Origin: Bacteroidales bacterium
GTDB lineage: Bacteria > Bacteroidota > Bacteroidia > Bacteroidales > UBA932
Assembly (NCBI GenBank): GCA_017651465.1
Contig: JAGCCX010000022.1
Span: 20,127 to 84,126, forward strand
DNA: 64,000 nucleotides
Direction: 5' to 3'
Positions 17,970 through 26,449 of the stretch are shown here, in pieces; the stretch's first letter is position 1, and every line of letters begins with the position of its first letter. Both the position numbers and the translations under genes were made by a program. The notes under the pieces were generated by a model. It worked only from the letters and a program-made list of their open reading frames with translations. It did no database searches and was not told the origin of the DNA.

Positions 17970-18995
17970 ATGAAAAAAACAGTACTCGTATCCGGCGGCG
18001 CCGGTTTTATAGGCAGTCACGTTACGGTCGAACTCGTCCAGGCGGGCTACGACGTGATTATTGCCGATAATATGTCCAATTGTGACACAACCAATTACGA
18101 AGGAGTATGCGCCATACTCGGCTATAAACCCCTTTTCATCAAAATGGACTTCTGCGATGCTCCGGCCGTGGAGAAGCTTTTTGCCGACCACAAGATCGAC
18201 GCTGTCATCCACTTCGCCGCTTTCAAGGCAGTGGGCGAGTCGGTAGCCGAGCCGCTGATGTACTACAAGAACAATCTGGATTCGTTCCTCAACGTACTCG
18301 AGGCCTCCCGCAAGAGCGGCACCAACGTGCTCTTCTCGTCGTCTGCCACGGTTTACGGCGAGCCCGACCGCACCCCCGTCACCGAGCAGAGCCCCCGCAA
18401 GAGCGCCACATCGCCTTACGGCAACACCAAGCAGATGTGCGAAGATTTCCTGCGCGACTGCGTTGCGGCGTACGGAATGCACGGAATAGCCCTCCGTTAT
18501 TTCAACCCCATCGGAGCCCATCCGTCGGCCCTCATCGGCGAGCTGCCCAGAGGCGTTCCCAATAACCTCGTGCCCTTCATCACCCAGACCGCCATCGGCA
18601 AGAGGGCTTGCCTGAGCATCTTCGGTGACGATTACCCGACTCCCGACGGAACCTGCCTGAGAGACTACATCGACGTGGTCGATCTGGCCAAGGCCCACGT
18701 ATGCGCAGTGGCACGTATGGTGGAAGGACGTATGGAAGAGCCGTACGAGATTTACAACATCGGTACCGGACGTCCCGAATCGGTGCTGGAGCTCGTGCAG
18801 GCCTTCGAAAAGGTTAACGGCCTCAAACTCAATTACCGCATAGCTCCCAGGCGTCCCGGTGACGTGACGGAAGTGTGGGCCGACCCTTCGCTGGCCCAGG
18901 AAAAACTTGGCTGGAAGGCCACCCGTACTGTCGAGCAGACCCTCGCTTCGGCCTGGGCCTGGGAGAAGCATCTCGCCGCCAAGGCCGCGGAATAA
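17970..18995 (+). CDS. galE: UDP-glucose 4-epimerase
   Basis: 341 residues, normal length. Interconverts UDP-glucose and UDP-galactose with bound NAD in the cytoplasm. N-terminal Rossmann motif VSGGAGFIGSH (residues 7-17), IHFAAFKAVGES, catalytic SSSATVYG (Ser about 124) and YGNTK (Tyr-x3-Lys, about 149-153), then ALRYFNPIGAHPS, DGTCLRDYIDVVDLAKAHV and YNIGTG. The start is fixed by the N-terminal glycine motif and the promoter just upstream. It is monocistronic or cotranscribed with the SurA-like gene 34 bases downstream. Confidence 0.97.
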   Translation: MKKTVLVSGGAGFIGSHVTVELVQAGYDVIIADNMSNCDTTNYEGVCAILGYKPLFIKMDFCDAPAVEKLFADHKIDAVIHFAAFKAVGESVAEPLMYYKNNLDSFLNVLEASRKSGTNVLFSSSATVYGEPDRTPVTEQSPRKSATSPYGNTKQMCEDFLRDCVAAYGMHGIALRYFNPIGAHPSALIGELPRGVPNNLVPFITQTAIGKRACLSIFGDDYPTPDGTCLRDYIDVVDLAKAHVCAVARMVEGRMEEPYEIYNIGTGRPESVLELVQAFEKVNGLKLNYRIAPRRPGDVTEVWADPSLAQEKLGWKATRTVEQTLASAWAWEKHLAAKAAE

Positions 18996-19029
18996 TTTTG
19001 GAACAAGCTTTGCAAACCATACCGGGCGT

Positions 19030-20406
19030 ATGAAAATCAAAACTGCAATTGTAGCGCTCTCGCTGCTTGGGAGCTGCCTTTCGGCGTCGGCGCAGAAGTA
19101 TCAGAACATTATCGATAAGTCCGTCGCCGTAGTGGGCGGCGAGCTTATCACTCTTTCTGAAATAGAGCAGGAGGTGCAGATGATGAGCGCCCGCGGCTTC
19201 GCCTCGGACCGTAACATCCGCTGCGAGCTCCTCGAGAATATGATGCGCAGCAAACTCTTCCTGATGCAGGCCCGCATCGACTCCCTGGTCGTCAATCAGG
19301 ACAATGTGGAGGCGCAGCTGAGCCAGCAGATGGACCAGGTGCGTACCGCCCTGGGCGGAGACGAAGGAGTGGCCGAGTACTTCGGGAAGCCGGTGTACAA
19401 GCTCCGTCAGGAATGGCGCAAGCAGATCGAGGAGAGCTCCCTGATGCAGGAGGAGCAACAGAACATCGCTACGGCCGTGCCGGAGATAACTCCCTATGAT
19501 GTAAAGCAATACATCGATTCGTCGTCGGTGGACCGCCTGCCGGTGGTGCCCATCAAGTACAAGCTCAGCCAGATCTGCCTCTATCCCGACCGTGAGGCCG
19601 CAGCACTTGCCGTCAAGGAGCGTTTGCTCTCCATACGCGAGCGTATCCTCAACGGCGAGAAGTTCGCGACCCTGGCCCGCCTCTACTCCGAAGACCCTGG
19701 CAGCGCCCGCAAGGGTGGCGAGCTGGGTATGGCTTCCAAGTCCATCTTCTGGCCCGCATTCTCCGACGCCGCAATGTCGCTCAAGCCCGGCGCCATCTCC
19801 CAGATAGTGGAGACCCCGGACGGCTTCCACATCATCGAAGTGCTTGAAAAGAAGGGAGATATGTTCAACGCCAGGCACATACTCCTCAAGCCCAAATACA
19901 CGGCCGAAGACCGCGAGAAGGCCTTCAGCAAGCTCGACTCGCTGCGCACTGCCATAGTGGACACCCTCATCAGCTTTGAACTGGCAGCCCGCTTCTATTC
20001 CCAGGACCCCGCCTCCCGTACCAACGGCGGCCAGATGGCAGACCCGAACACCGGATCGGCATACTTCGAGATCGACCAGCTAAAGCCGCAGGACTACACT
20101 GCGGTCAAAGACCTTGAGCCGGGGCAGATCTCAGAGCCGGTGGAGTCGCTCGACAACGAGGGCCGCGACGGTAATCTGGTGTACAAGATCCTGAGGCTCG
20201 ACGGTATAGTGCCGGCTCACACGGCATCGTTCGAGCACGATTACACCGAGCTCCTGGGCGAGGTGCGGCAGGCCAAGCAGATGCAGGCCATAGACAACTT
20301 TGTAACAAGCAAGATTAAAGAGACTTACATCAAAATCGATCCATTGTTCCAGGATTGCGAATTCCAGCTCGAAGAATGGAAATCAAAGTTCACAAAAGCA
20401 GACTGA
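19030..20406 (+). CDS. SurA-like periplasmic peptidyl-prolyl isomerase / chaperone
   Basis: 458 residues from ATG 19030; the longer upstream frame runs into galE and lacks a signal. Signal peptide ending at SASAQ (about residue 22). A SurA N-terminal helical domain follows (IIDKSVAVVGGELITLSEIEQEV). Then two parvulin domains: about 175-285 (SEDPGSARKGGELGM, FHIIEVLEKKGD) and about 287-400 (ARHILLKPKYTAEDREKA, SQDPASRTNGGQM). It helps outer-membrane proteins fold. The following OstA-like gene also serves the outer membrane, so the pair forms an envelope-biogenesis unit. The two genes overlap by 31 bases. Confidence 0.9.
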   Translation: MKIKTAIVALSLLGSCLSASAQKYQNIIDKSVAVVGGELITLSEIEQEVQMMSARGFASDRNIRCELLENMMRSKLFLMQARIDSLVVNQDNVEAQLSQQMDQVRTALGGDEGVAEYFGKPVYKLRQEWRKQIEESSLMQEEQQNIATAVPEITPYDVKQYIDSSSVDRLPVVPIKYKLSQICLYPDREAAALAVKERLLSIRERILNGEKFATLARLYSEDPGSARKGGELGMASKSIFWPAFSDAAMSLKPGAISQIVETPDGFHIIEVLEKKGDMFNARHILLKPKYTAEDREKAFSKLDSLRTAIVDTLISFELAARFYSQDPASRTNGGQMADPNTGSAYFEIDQLKPQDYTAVKDLEPGQISEPVESLDNEGRDGNLVYKILRLDGIVPAHTASFEHDYTELLGEVRQAKQMQAIDNFVTSKIKETYIKIDPLFQDCEFQLEEWKSKFTKAD

Positions 20407-23400
20407 TCCTACTGGCGGCTCTTTTTTTGGCGGCGCTTCTGGCCGCCCAGCCGCTGGGGTCCGCTCCCAAGAGACCGAAGAACAAAAAGGAGCGGGCTGA
20501 CAGTCTTGTGCGCATAATGAAGGCGGAGTCGCTGGAGCAGTTGCAGAAGAACGGGCGGCAGTTCCGTAAGGCTGTGGCTTCTACTTTCCTGCACAACGGC
20601 ACCTACCTCATCAGCGACACCGCGCTTTGGGACACCGAGAACAAGATCATCAACTGCTGGGGACACGTAAAGGTCATCCAGGACGAGACCATCCTTACCT
20701 CGGAGAAGCTGGATTACTTTATCAACGACAATCTTGCGCAGTTCCGGGGGACCCTGGTGCAGCTTCAGAACAAGAAGCGTAACACGCTGCGTACCAGGCA
20801 CCTGGACTATAATACCCAGGACTCGCTCGCGGTGTTCCGTAACGGCGGGTCGATGCGCGACGAGAAAGGGCAGATCATAGAGAGCAACTCCGGAACCTAC
20901 TCCTCGCGCGAAAAGGTGTTCACTTTCAACGACGACGTGAATATGTTCTCCGACTCGGTGTTCGTAAAGACTATACGTCTGGAGTACGATACCGAGCGCG
21001 AGCTGGCCACATTCCCCCATTACATCGACTTCTGGAAGGGCGGCAATATGCTTTCGGCCTCCGAGGGCTACTACGACCGCCGCAGCCAGATGTTCTTCTT
21101 CCGCAACCGGGTGCACGGCCTGAGCGAGGAGCAGGAAGTTTGGTCCGACACCCTCTACTACTATCAGGGCATAGGCGACGTGATACTGCGCGGCAACGCC
21201 CAGCTGCAGGATACTACCCGCAGGGTTACGGGCGTAGCCGACTTCATCCACTTCCAGGATTCCATCTCACAGGTAACTATGCGCATCAATGCCGCTATGG
21301 CGCTGGAAACCAAGAACAAAGGCCAGACTGACACCATATACCTGGGGGCCGACACCTTGATTTACAGGGCCATACGTATGTGCGACATATCCGACGGCAC
21401 CATCAAGGCATCGGAAACCAGGCTCAGCGACATAATGACCGATGCGGTGACCGAATACCGGCGCAAGGCGGCCGAAGATGCTGCCAGGGCCCGCGAAGAG
21501 GCCCTTAACCAGCAGTCCGTTCCGGGAATGGCCGGCGGAAAGGCCGGAGGCGGAGGTCCTGCAGCCTCAAAGAAGTCAAAGGACGGGCCGAAAGCCGCTC
21601 CGCCCAAAGACGGCCCGACGCCTCCTCCCGTAGATACTATCAAGGCGGCCGTGAACGACAGCGTGGCAGCGCCAAAGCCGCAACTTGACAGCATTGCCGC
21701 GCCGGAGCCGCAGCTGGACAGCCTTGCCCGCAGGGATTCGCTTATGAGTCCGCTGCTTGATGCCATTGCCAAAGTGGATTCGCTGGTAAACGACGGCGGC
21801 AAGGGACTTGATTTGGACACCCCTCTCGATCCCGAGTTTGATATGGATAAGGCCGATTCGTTGCTGAATGCCTCTTCGGTCGATACCCTTGCGGCGAGTG
21901 ATTCGCTGCAGGCCCCCGATTCTCTCTCCGTGAGTGACAGCCTTGCCGTCCGGGACAGCCTGGCGGCGGCCGACAGCCTCGCCGCCCCCAAAGACACTAC
22001 CAAGATGGGCTTCGCCTACGCCATACGGAATGTCAAAATCTTCCGCCGCGATATTCAGGCACGCTGTGACTCAATGGTTTACTGCGACCTCGATTCGGTG
22101 GCGCGCTTCTATCTCGACCCCGTAATCTGGAACGAGGGCGACCGTCAGTACACCGCCGACAGCGTGTTTGTGCTGGTGGGTACGGGCGGCCCCAAGAAGG
22201 CCTCGCTCCAGTCCAACGCCTTCGTCATAACCCAGCAGGATTCTCTCTACTACGACCAGATAAAGGGAGCCGAAGTGATGGCTTACTTTGACTCGCTCGA
22301 CAATTCACTTAAGCGTTTCGATGCCCTGGGAGGCTCCGCCGCCCTGTTCTACCTCAGGGAGAACGGAGTGCTGGCCACGGTCAACAAAGTGGAATCCAAG
22401 ATGCTCTCGGCCCTTCTGCTGGACGGCAACATCGACCAGGTCTATTACTTCGAGCAGCCCAAGAACAACGCCTATCCGGTGGTTCAGCTGCCCAAGGTCG
22501 ACCAGACGATGAAGGGTTTCAAGTGGCGCCCCGACGAGCGCCCGTCCGACCCGACCGACATCACGTCCCTCCAGGTGAGGCCTTCCGAGCGCAGGCGCTA
22601 CCTGTCCAAGCCCCGCGCCGAGTTCCGCCAGACCGAAATCTACTTCCCGGGCTATATGCCGCGCATACGCCGCGAGATAGCCATCAGGGATTCGCTGGCG
22701 AGGATTCCCAAGCCTAAAGTGGATACCGCCGCGGCCGGAAAGGCCCTTCGGGACTCTCTCAGCCGCCTGGATTCGCTTGCCAGGGCCGACAGCCTCGCCG
22801 TGCTGGACTCGCTCGCGCTTATAAGCAAGCTCGATACGCTGGCCCTGCGTGATTCCCTTTCGCTCAAAGACTCGCCCGTCCAACTGGATTCCCTGGGAGG
22901 GGTCCCCGCCAAGCGCGACAGCACCCAGCTCAACCTTACGCCCGACGATGATCCGCTCGCGGTGCATACCGTCGATCCCAAGCAGAAGCGCCTCGAGGAG
23001 AGGGAGGCACGCCGCAAACTGCGCATCGCCAAGCGCGACGCCCGCATTGCCGAGAAGGAAAAGCGCTGGGCCGAACTGGACCGCCGCGACTCCCTGAAGG
23101 TAGAGGCCAAGAAGCAGAAAGCCCTCGAGAAGGAGCGTGCACGTAAACTGCGCCGCCTGCAGGCCATCCAGAGGCAGGAGGCTAAAGACCAGGCCAAGCT
23201 CGAAAAGTACATTGAGAAATACAAAAAGCAGTATGAAAGAGAACAAAAACGTGCAGCTGCCCGAAAACGCACACAGGCCCCTTCAGGCGGGGGAGAAGTA
23301 CCAGCCGATACTGGGACCGGGGAGGAACCCCCGGGAAGTGACCCCGTACTCCGTGACGATGGGACTCTTGATGACCGTATTATTCTCGGCGGCGGCAGCG

Positions 23401-23414
23401 TACCTGGGTCTTAA
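20376..23414 (+). CDS. OstA/LptA-like envelope protein with DSL repeats
   Basis: About 1012 residues from ATG 20376 (a TTG at 20355 is possible). Signal peptide (LILLAALFLAALLAAQ). The N-terminal ~310 residues show OstA/LptA beta-jellyroll features (LISDTALWDTENKIINCWGHVKVIQDETI, LTSEKLDYF, RFRGT-type strands), as in LPS-transport proteins. A further OstA-like stretch is at about 545-760. Between and after lie low-complexity segments rich in the tripeptide Asp-Ser-Leu (about 420-540 and 775-860). The C-terminal ~110 residues are a highly charged K/R/E coiled coil. The frame runs on 182 bases past the start of the OPT gene. Role in lipopolysaccharide traffic is inferred from the fold and from SurA upstream. 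Confidence 0.8.
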   Translation: MEIKVHKSRLILLAALFLAALLAAQPLGSAPKRPKNKKERADSLVRIMKAESLEQLQKNGRQFRKAVASTFLHNGTYLISDTALWDTENKIINCWGHVKVIQDETILTSEKLDYFINDNLAQFRGTLVQLQNKKRNTLRTRHLDYNTQDSLAVFRNGGSMRDEKGQIIESNSGTYSSREKVFTFNDDVNMFSDSVFVKTIRLEYDTERELATFPHYIDFWKGGNMLSASEGYYDRRSQMFFFRNRVHGLSEEQEVWSDTLYYYQGIGDVILRGNAQLQDTTRRVTGVADFIHFQDSISQVTMRINAAMALETKNKGQTDTIYLGADTLIYRAIRMCDISDGTIKASETRLSDIMTDAVTEYRRKAAEDAARAREEALNQQSVPGMAGGKAGGGGPAASKKSKDGPKAAPPKDGPTPPPVDTIKAAVNDSVAAPKPQLDSIAAPEPQLDSLARRDSLMSPLLDAIAKVDSLVNDGGKGLDLDTPLDPEFDMDKADSLLNASSVDTLAASDSLQAPDSLSVSDSLAVRDSLAAADSLAAPKDTTKMGFAYAIRNVKIFRRDIQARCDSMVYCDLDSVARFYLDPVIWNEGDRQYTADSVFVLVGTGGPKKASLQSNAFVITQQDSLYYDQIKGAEVMAYFDSLDNSLKRFDALGGSAALFYLRENGVLATVNKVESKMLSALLLDGNIDQVYYFEQPKNNAYPVVQLPKVDQTMKGFKWRPDERPSDPTDITSLQVRPSERRRYLSKPRAEFRQTEIYFPGYMPRIRREIAIRDSLARIPKPKVDTAAAGKALRDSLSRLDSLARADSLAVLDSLALISKLDTLALRDSLSLKDSPVQLDSLGGVPAKRDSTQLNLTPDDDPLAVHTVDPKQKRLEEREARRKLRIAKRDARIAEKEKRWAELDRRDSLKVEAKKQKALEKERARKLRRLQAIQRQEAKDQAKLEKYIEKYKKQYEREQKRAAARKRTQAPSGGGEVPADTGTGEEPPGSDPVLRDDGTLDDRIILGGGSVPGS

Positions 23415-25227
23415 GGTAGGCCAGGTCTTCGAGGCCGCAATCCCTATCGCCATCATTGCAGTGGGCGTGACGGGAGTCCTTAAAAAGAACGACGCACTGG
23501 CGCAGAATGTCATTATCCAGAGCATCGGAGCCTGCTCCGGCGTGGTGGTGGCGGGCGCCATATTCACTCTTCCTGCAATCTATATTCTGGGGCTTGAAGT
23601 CAATTTCTGGCAGATGTGCCTCAGCTCGCTGCTGGGCGGTGTGATAGGCATACTGTTCCTGATACCGTTCCGCAAATACTTCGTGCAGGAGATGCACGGC
23701 AAGTATCCCTTCCCTGAAGCAACGGCCACCACTCAGGTGCTGGTGAGCGGCGAGGCGGGCGGCAGCAGCGCCAAGACCCTCGTGCTGGCCGGCCTCATAG
23801 GCGGTCTGTACGACTTTGTTGTGGCCACTTTCGGCGCCTGGGCCGAGACCGTCAGCACCACGGTAATGCACTGGGGGCAGGTGGTTGCCGACAAAGCCAA
23901 GCTCGTACTCAAGCTCAACACCGGCGCCGCCGTGCTGGGCCTTGGCTACATCATCGGGCTTAAGTACGCCTTTGTCATTTGCTGCGGTTCGTTCCTGGTA
24001 TGGCTCCTCATCATCCCTCTGATGAATCTTATCTGGGGCGGACAGGTCATCGACCTGATGGGCACCGGTATAGCAACCACAGTGGGCCAGATGGCTCCCG
24101 AGCAGATTTTCAAGGAGTATGCGCGCCACATAGGCATAGGCGGTATAGCAACGGCCGGCATTATCGGTATCATCAAGAGCGCCGGCGTCATCAAGAGCGC
24201 CGTGGGCCTTGCGGTAGGAGAGTTCAAGCACAAGGGGAACCAGGGCGCAGCGGCTGCCGAGCGTACCCAGCAGGATCTGCCTATGCGTACCGTCATAACG
24301 GGCATCATCATCGCCCTTCTCGGCATCTTTGCATTCTTCGCTTTCGGGGGTGTGGTCCACAATGTATGGCAGGCTCTCATCGCCCTTGTCATCGTGGCTC
24401 TTATAGCTTTCCTCTTTACCACCGTGGCTGCCAACGCCATTGCGATAGTGGGCAGCAACCCGGTGAGCGGAATGACCATTATGACGCTCATTATCACGGC
24501 TTTGGTGCTCGTCGCCGTGGGCCTCAAGGGCAATGCCGGAATGGTTGCCGCTATGGTTATCGGCGGCGTGGTCTGCACGGCCCTGAGTACTGCGGGAGGC
24601 TTGATCACCGACTTTAAGATAGGTTACTGGATAGGCACCACTCCTCGCAAGCAGGAGGCCTGGAAATTTGTGGGTGTGGCGGTTGCCGCAGCCACCGTGG
24701 GAGGAGTTATGCTGGTGCTCAACAAGACCTACGGATTCACCGGCGAGGGTGCCCTGGTGGCGCCTCAGGCCAATGCTATGGCGGCGGTCATCCAGCCTAT
24801 GATGAACGGCGGGAGCGCCCCCTGGCTGCTGTACGGGATAGGCGCCCTGATCGCCATCGCCCTCACCGTCTTCAAGGTGCCCGCCCTTGCGTTCTGCCTT
24901 GGAATGTTCATCCCCATCGACCTCAACCTGCCGCTGCTGGTGGGCGGAGCCATTTCGTGGTTCGTGGGCTCTCGCAGCAAAGATGCTTCCGTCAACCGTG
25001 CACGGGTTGAAAAAGGCACCCTGATTGCCAGCGGATTCATCGCCGGCGGCGCCCTTATGGGCGTGGTTTCGGCCATTCTTAAGTTCGCCGGCGTGGACTG
25101 GTTCCTTTCCGGCTGGAATGCCGTAGGCGCTTCCGGTACCTCGGGTGCCGAGATGATAGCCATCGTGCCATTCCTTGCCCTCTGCGGCTATATGATTTAC
25201 GCTTCCATTAAAAATTCCGACAAATGA
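23233..25227 (+). CDS. OPT-family oligopeptide transporter
   Basis: 664 residues from ATG 23233 (MKENKNVQLPENAHRPL), the start that matches the usual N-terminus of Bacteroidetes OPT proteins. This start lies inside the preceding gene, giving a 182-base same-strand overlap. Around 14-16 membrane helices can be seen. Family landmarks: YSVTMGLLMTVLFSAAAAYLGL, GQVFEAAIPIAI, KYPFPEATATTQVL, NPVSGMTIMTLI and the last helices around PALAFCLGMFIPIDLNLP. OPT carriers take up small peptides, or in some relatives metal chelates, with protons. The next gene encodes peptidase T and overlaps its stop by ATGA, which supports peptide uptake followed by cleavage. Confidence 0.93.
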   Translation: MKENKNVQLPENAHRPLQAGEKYQPILGPGRNPREVTPYSVTMGLLMTVLFSAAAAYLGLKVGQVFEAAIPIAIIAVGVTGVLKKNDALAQNVIIQSIGACSGVVVAGAIFTLPAIYILGLEVNFWQMCLSSLLGGVIGILFLIPFRKYFVQEMHGKYPFPEATATTQVLVSGEAGGSSAKTLVLAGLIGGLYDFVVATFGAWAETVSTTVMHWGQVVADKAKLVLKLNTGAAVLGLGYIIGLKYAFVICCGSFLVWLLIIPLMNLIWGGQVIDLMGTGIATTVGQMAPEQIFKEYARHIGIGGIATAGIIGIIKSAGVIKSAVGLAVGEFKHKGNQGAAAAERTQQDLPMRTVITGIIIALLGIFAFFAFGGVVHNVWQALIALVIVALIAFLFTTVAANAIAIVGSNPVSGMTIMTLIITALVLVAVGLKGNAGMVAAMVIGGVVCTALSTAGGLITDFKIGYWIGTTPRKQEAWKFVGVAVAAATVGGVMLVLNKTYGFTGEGALVAPQANAMAAVIQPMMNGGSAPWLLYGIGALIAIALTVFKVPALAFCLGMFIPIDLNLPLLVGGAISWFVGSRSKDASVNRARVEKGTLIASGFIAGGALMGVVSAILKFAGVDWFLSGWNAVGASGTSGAEMIAIVPFLALCGYMIYASIKNSDK

Positions 25228-26444
25228 TTAGCATTCTTGACCGTTTTTTACGCTACGTGGCGGTGGATACCCAGTCCAACGAGGAGTCCGACTCCCAGCC
25301 TTCCGCCTCCAAGGAACTGGTGCTGCTGGAGATGCTCCGCGATGAACTTGTGGCTATGGGTGTAGAGGCCACGCTCGATGAATATGGATATGTTATGGGC
25401 ACCATCCCCTCCAATATCGACAAGCCTGTGCCCGCGGTGGGTTTCATAGCCCACGTAGATACAGCTCCCGATGCCAGCGGAGAGGGGGTTAAACCTCAGA
25501 TTATCAAGAACTACGACGGTGGGGCCATAGACCTTGCCGGCGTGCCCGGCCTGAAGCTCGACCCTGCCGATTTTCCCGAGCTGCTCGCCCATAAAGGAGA
25601 GACCATCATCACCACCGACGGAACCACCCTGCTGGGTGCCGACGACAAGGCGGGCGTGGCGGAGATTATGGATGCCGTGCAGTACATCGTGGAGCATCCC
25701 GAATTCAAGCACGGGGTTATCAAGATAGGCTTCACTCCCGACGAAGAGATAGGTCGCGGCGTGGTGAAATTCGATGTGCAGCGCTTCGGGGCCGATTATG
25801 CCTACACTATGGACGGAGGCGAAGTGGGCGAGCTGGAGTTTGAGAATTTCAACGCCGCATCGGCCGTAGTGCATATCCAGGGGCGCAATGTCCACCCCGG
25901 CTATGCCAAGGGCAAGATGCTGAATGCCATACTGATAGGCCAGGAGCTTACGGCTCTCCTGCCGGTCGGGCAGAGGCCCGAGCTGACGCAGGACTATGAG
26001 GGATTCTTCCATATCATAGGCTTCAAGGGCACGGTGGAAGAGGCTACCCTGACCTGGATTATCCGCGACCACGACCGCGCTGCTTTTGAGAGGAAGAAAG
26101 TGGTGATGCGTGAGTGCTGCGACTTTATCAACGCCAAGTATGGCGCCGGTACAGCATCGCCCGTCATCAAAGACCAGTATTACAATATGCGGGAGATGGT
26201 GGAGCCGCACTACCACGTGGTGGAGAAGGCCGTCAAGGCTATGGAAATGGCCGGCGTTAAGCCCCACATCCAACCCATACGCGGCGGTACCGACGGTGCA
26301 AACCTCTCATTCAAGGGCCTTCCTTGCCCGAATATCTTTGCCGGAGGCCTTAACTTCCACGGCAAGTTCGAGTGGATTCCGCTCGAGAGTATGGAAAAGG
26401 CCTCGGCAGTAATCAAGAACCTTATCCGGCTGTACGCCGAATAG
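25224..26444 (+). CDS. pepT: Peptidase T (tripeptide aminopeptidase)
   Basis: 406 residues, standard length. Cytoplasmic zinc aminopeptidase of family M20B that removes the N-terminal residue from tripeptides. Metal and catalytic motifs are intact: GFIAHVDTAPD (His-x-Asp, about residues 73-83), LLGADDKAGVAE (bridging Asp, about 138), TPDEEIGRG (Glu pair, about 174), MDGGEVGELEFENFNA and PIRGGTDGANLSFKGLPCPN (C-terminal His/Asp region). It starts within the OPT transporter stop (ATGA overlap), so the two are probably translationally coupled. Confidence 0.97.
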   Translation: MISILDRFLRYVAVDTQSNEESDSQPSASKELVLLEMLRDELVAMGVEATLDEYGYVMGTIPSNIDKPVPAVGFIAHVDTAPDASGEGVKPQIIKNYDGGAIDLAGVPGLKLDPADFPELLAHKGETIITTDGTTLLGADDKAGVAEIMDAVQYIVEHPEFKHGVIKIGFTPDEEIGRGVVKFDVQRFGADYAYTMDGGEVGELEFENFNAASAVVHIQGRNVHPGYAKGKMLNAILIGQELTALLPVGQRPELTQDYEGFFHIIGFKGTVEEATLTWIIRDHDRAAFERKKVVMRECCDFINAKYGAGTASPVIKDQYYNMREMVEPHYHVVEKAVKAMEMAGVKPHIQPIRGGTDGANLSFKGLPCPNIFAGGLNFHGKFEWIPLESMEKASAVIKNLIRLYAE

Positions 26445-26449
26445 GGGTT

